Assembly: GCA_003233055.1 (NCBI GenBank)
Contig: QIKP01000051.1
Coordinates: 1-64,000 of the forward strand
DNA length: 64,000 bases
Reading direction: 5' to 3'
DNA from: Planctomycetaceae bacterium
GTDB lineage: Bacteria > Planctomycetota > Planctomycetia > Pirellulales > Lacipirellulaceae
In this document: piece after piece, positions 62,317 through 64,000 of the stretch
How positions within the stretch are numbered: position 1 is the stretch's first letter
How the letters are laid out: each line of letters starts with the position of its first letter
Program-made: the position numbers and the translations under genes
Notes under the pieces: model-generated
Database searches by the model: none
What the model was told of the DNA's origin: nothing
Seen by the model: the letters and a program-made list of their open reading frames with translations, nothing else

Positions 62317-62566
62317 ATACTGGCGACGAACGACAAGCTCTGCCATTCTCTCGTGCCGCTGCACCTGGTGCCGTGGGTTGCTAACGGGTGGGTATGGAAG
62401 GGTTGCGAAAGGGGGTCTGTTGTTGCCGGTTGCACTGTTCGGGTGGCGCGGCCCGTCGGTTGATTCGTCAGTTGTCGGTTGCCCGTCAGCCGATGAGGAG
62501 AGGAGTGTTGGTCAAGCGGTTTGCCGGCGATTCCGACCTCTCCCACTCTCTTCGAAGGCCCTATCG

Positions 62567-63043
62567 ATGATTGCTCGACGCAGCCCAGTCCCGTTTTTCG
62601 TCTTCTTCCTCTTCCTTGGCTTGATTTTCGTCCAGCCTGCTTCGACGGGAGCGGAGGGAGGAAACCTGTTTCTTGCCCCGGGGATTTGGCATACGAATGG
62701 GATGCGCATCGCCTCGTCCGAACCTCATCGTACCAGCTCGGTCGATTGGACCTGCAATCCTGAAAAACTCGGGTACTGCGGCGGCAACTACTACCGTCCC
62801 TGTATCGATTCGGTGCGAATCCGCAGTCTGCGACGAGCCCAGCAGGGCTGCTACTGGCATCCGTCTGCCCGCTACCGTAGCTCAGGCTGCGGGCTGGGCG
62901 AAGCGGTCGCCCCGTCGGTTCCGTATGAATATGAAGGAGTCGAGCCAGCCGGCATGGCAGAATTGGGGCGACTGCCTGTGGAGCTGTTTGGGGGAGCAGG
63001 CGCCTCTCCCATTGCCCCCGCTGGTCCCGTATTGGGGCGATAG
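62567..63043 (+). CDS. Small secreted Cys-containing protein
   Basis: The 158-residue product has a strong signal peptide (MIARRSPVPFFVFFLFLGLI, cleavage near STG-AE) and a short mature domain with six Cys: DWTCNPEKLGYCGGNYYRPC, IDSVRIRSLRRAQQGCYWHP and SSGCGLGEAV. Several would form disulfides. The end is Gly/Ala/Pro-rich. A GAAGG ribosome-binding site lies eight bases before the ATG. Function unknown; it ends before a strong terminator. Confidence 0.6.
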   Translation: MIARRSPVPFFVFFLFLGLIFVQPASTGAEGGNLFLAPGIWHTNGMRIASSEPHRTSSVDWTCNPEKLGYCGGNYYRPCIDSVRIRSLRRAQQGCYWHPSARYRSSGCGLGEAVAPSVPYEYEGVEPAGMAELGRLPVELFGGAGASPIAPAGPVLGR

Positions 63044-63176
63044 GCACCCTTCGTCCGCCGAGAAAGCCCTTGCCGGAAGAATCGGGGGATTCGGCTAACG
63101 AGGTATCGTGGGCAAAGACGATAGAGGTAGTACAGACGGGAGGGCGAAACACCGCTTGTGTTTTGCTTCAGGATAG

Positions 63177-63220
63177 AGGTCATGGCAGGACGACGGATCG
63201 ACCTGCCATGACCTTTTTTT
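63177..63220 (+). terminator. Strong rho-independent terminator
   Basis: AGGTCATGGCAGG and CCTGCCATGACCT form a perfect 13-bp stem around a 12-base loop, followed by TTTTTTT. It ends the small secreted protein transcript and lies 22 bp from the stop of the convergent TPR gene. Confidence 0.9.
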
Positions 63221-63241
63221 GCGCGCTGCCGGAGAGGAGAA

Positions 63242-64000
63242 CTACTTTAGTGTTTCGAGGAGCGCTTCGGCTTCGGCCCGATTGACGAAAACACCTTGGG
63301 CGTTGGCGATGGCACTTTCGATCAATCCTTGAGCCACTTCCTGTCGATTCTGTTCGATCAAAAGCTTCGCCACCAGCAAGCTCGTGTCGGCCCCCATGGA
63401 CCCGAGACGGATGCCCTTTTGGTAGGCTTGATTGGCGGCCGCCCCGCTTCCTCTTTGTCGAAGAACCCAGGCCAAAGTGATGTTGGCATCGGAACTTTTG
63501 GGGTTGAGCTGGGCATTGATTCGGGCGATCTGTTCCGCACGCGCGTGGTCGTCGGTCTCCTGGGAGTTGATGAGGAGCAACGCAAGCTGATTGTTTGCGT
63601 CGCGATTCCCTGGAGCCAGGACGAGTGTTTGGTTGTAGAACTTTCTTGCTTCGTCCAAATTGTTGGCCATTTGAGCTTGGATGCCGCTCAGTAGAAAGAC
63701 TTGGTAAACCCCCGGATGGGCCTTTCGGGCTGCGGCCAAGACCTTTGCCGCCGTCTGGAGATTGCCCGATTGGACGAGCCAATTTCCATAGGCAACCAAG
63801 GTTGTTTTGTCGGAGGGGTTCTCCTTGTAGGCGCGTTCAAAAGACTGTTGGGCCTTGGTGAGAAAGGTCTCTTTTTTTCCTTGGTCTTTCTCGGCCGAGG
63901 CCAATCGGTAGTACAGGGTGGCGGCCGACACGTAGGGCGAGGCAAAATCGTTCTTGAGTTCTTTGCTCTTGGCAAACGCCGCATACCCTTCTCGTTCCTG
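63242..64000 (-). CDS. TPR-repeat protein (N-terminus cut by window edge)
   Basis: The frame is open from the right edge to a stop at 63242, 252 codons visible. It contains tandem TPR helices: SPYVSAATLYYRLASAEKDQ, QQSFERAYKENPSDKTTLVA, KVLAAARKAHPGVYQVFLLS, EARKFYNQTLVLAPGNRDAN, AEQIARINAQLNPKSSDANI and AYQKGIRLGSMGADTSLLVA. Such proteins serve as scaffolds in envelope or secretion complexes. The start and any signal peptide lie beyond the window. Confidence 0.85.
   Translation of the reverse strand, partial: QEREGYAAFAKSKELKNDFASPYVSAATLYYRLASAEKDQGKKETFLTKAQQSFERAYKENPSDKTTLVAYGNWLVQSGNLQTAAKVLAAARKAHPGVYQVFLLSGIQAQMANNLDEARKFYNQTLVLAPGNRDANNQLALLLINSQETDDHARAEQIARINAQLNPKSSDANITLAWVLRQRGSGAAANQAYQKGIRLGSMGADTSLLVAKLLIEQNRQEVAQGLIESAIANAQGVFVNRAEAEALLETLK

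Larger units (their letters stand above)
62105..62566. other. nusA leader and divergent gap
   Basis: 462 bases including the nusA promoter at 62255-62283 and 150-nt leader, a CTACGC-loop palindrome at 62295-62316 and about 250 bases without recognisable features before the small secreted protein gene. Confidence 0.5.

Noticed and set aside
62280-63152. 290-codon minus-strand frame over the small secreted protein
   Set aside because: Its translation is Arg/Ser/Pro-rich and motif-free, while the plus-strand frame has a clear signal peptide, ribosome-binding site and terminator.

Overview
The window looks like chromosomal DNA of a planctomycete, most likely a Pirellulales-type organism (inference). 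The reasons are a DUF1592 cytochrome paired with a DUF1552 Tat-exported protein, a DUF1573 protein, formyltransferase/hydrolase (Fhc) genes of the H4MPT one-carbon pathway, many secreted proteins without clear relatives, LPS synthesis (LpxK), and high GC with repeat-filled intergenic spaces. No rRNA, tRNA, CRISPR array, prophage or classical transposase is visible.

Layout. 1-8 kb: end of a large membrane protein with an acidic repeat tail, lpxK, a small BON-like protein, APS kinase (cysC), an acyl-CoA dehydrogenase-like protein and glycogen phosphorylase (glgP). 8-15.7 kb: a C1 locus with fhcB, a secreted unknown, fhcA, mobA and fhcC, and no fhcD in view. 15.7-20 kb: citrate synthase, a HTH/zinc-ribbon protein and a Ser/Thr kinase. 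20-24 kb: two adjacent exported beta-propeller proteins, one a PhnD-like plus PQQ-propeller fusion. 24-31 kb: metF, a diguanylate cyclase, the DUF1592/DUF1552 pair and a DinB-like protein. 31-37 kb: TauE-type permease, glycosyltransferase, TPR lipoprotein, histone-H1-like protein and FHA protein. 37-48 kb (minus strand): a lipoate ligase and a complete glycine cleavage system (gcvT, gcvH, gcvPA, gcvPB), then RNase R, TerC and a YhaM-type nuclease. 48-57 kb: proS, a decayed hicBA remnant, DUF4416, DUF1573, a tetraheme cytochrome fused to a phosphatase-like domain, a secreted glutathione peroxidase, YebC and an endonuclease-III-like protein with a lysine-rich tail. 57-64 kb: the rbfA-infB-nusA block, a small secreted protein and a TPR protein running off the right edge.

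How the genes fit together. One-carbon flow is a theme: GCS makes methylene-THF from glycine, MetF reduces it, Fhc handles formyl-H4MPT, and the lipoate ligase next to gcvPB can supply GcvH. A second theme is RNA and translation (RNase R, YhaM, ProS, RbfA, IF-2, NusA).

The most unusual signal is repeat-borne. A 447-bp unit with perfect 20-bp terminal inverted repeats carries a single GxxExxY (PD-(D/E)XK) gene and sits exactly between gcvT and gcvH. A related inverted pair without a gene lies between fhcA and mobA, and similar period-8 and period-10 repeat cassettes occupy three more intergenic gaps. A separate family of short palindromes with a conserved CTACGC loop is scattered at gene ends.
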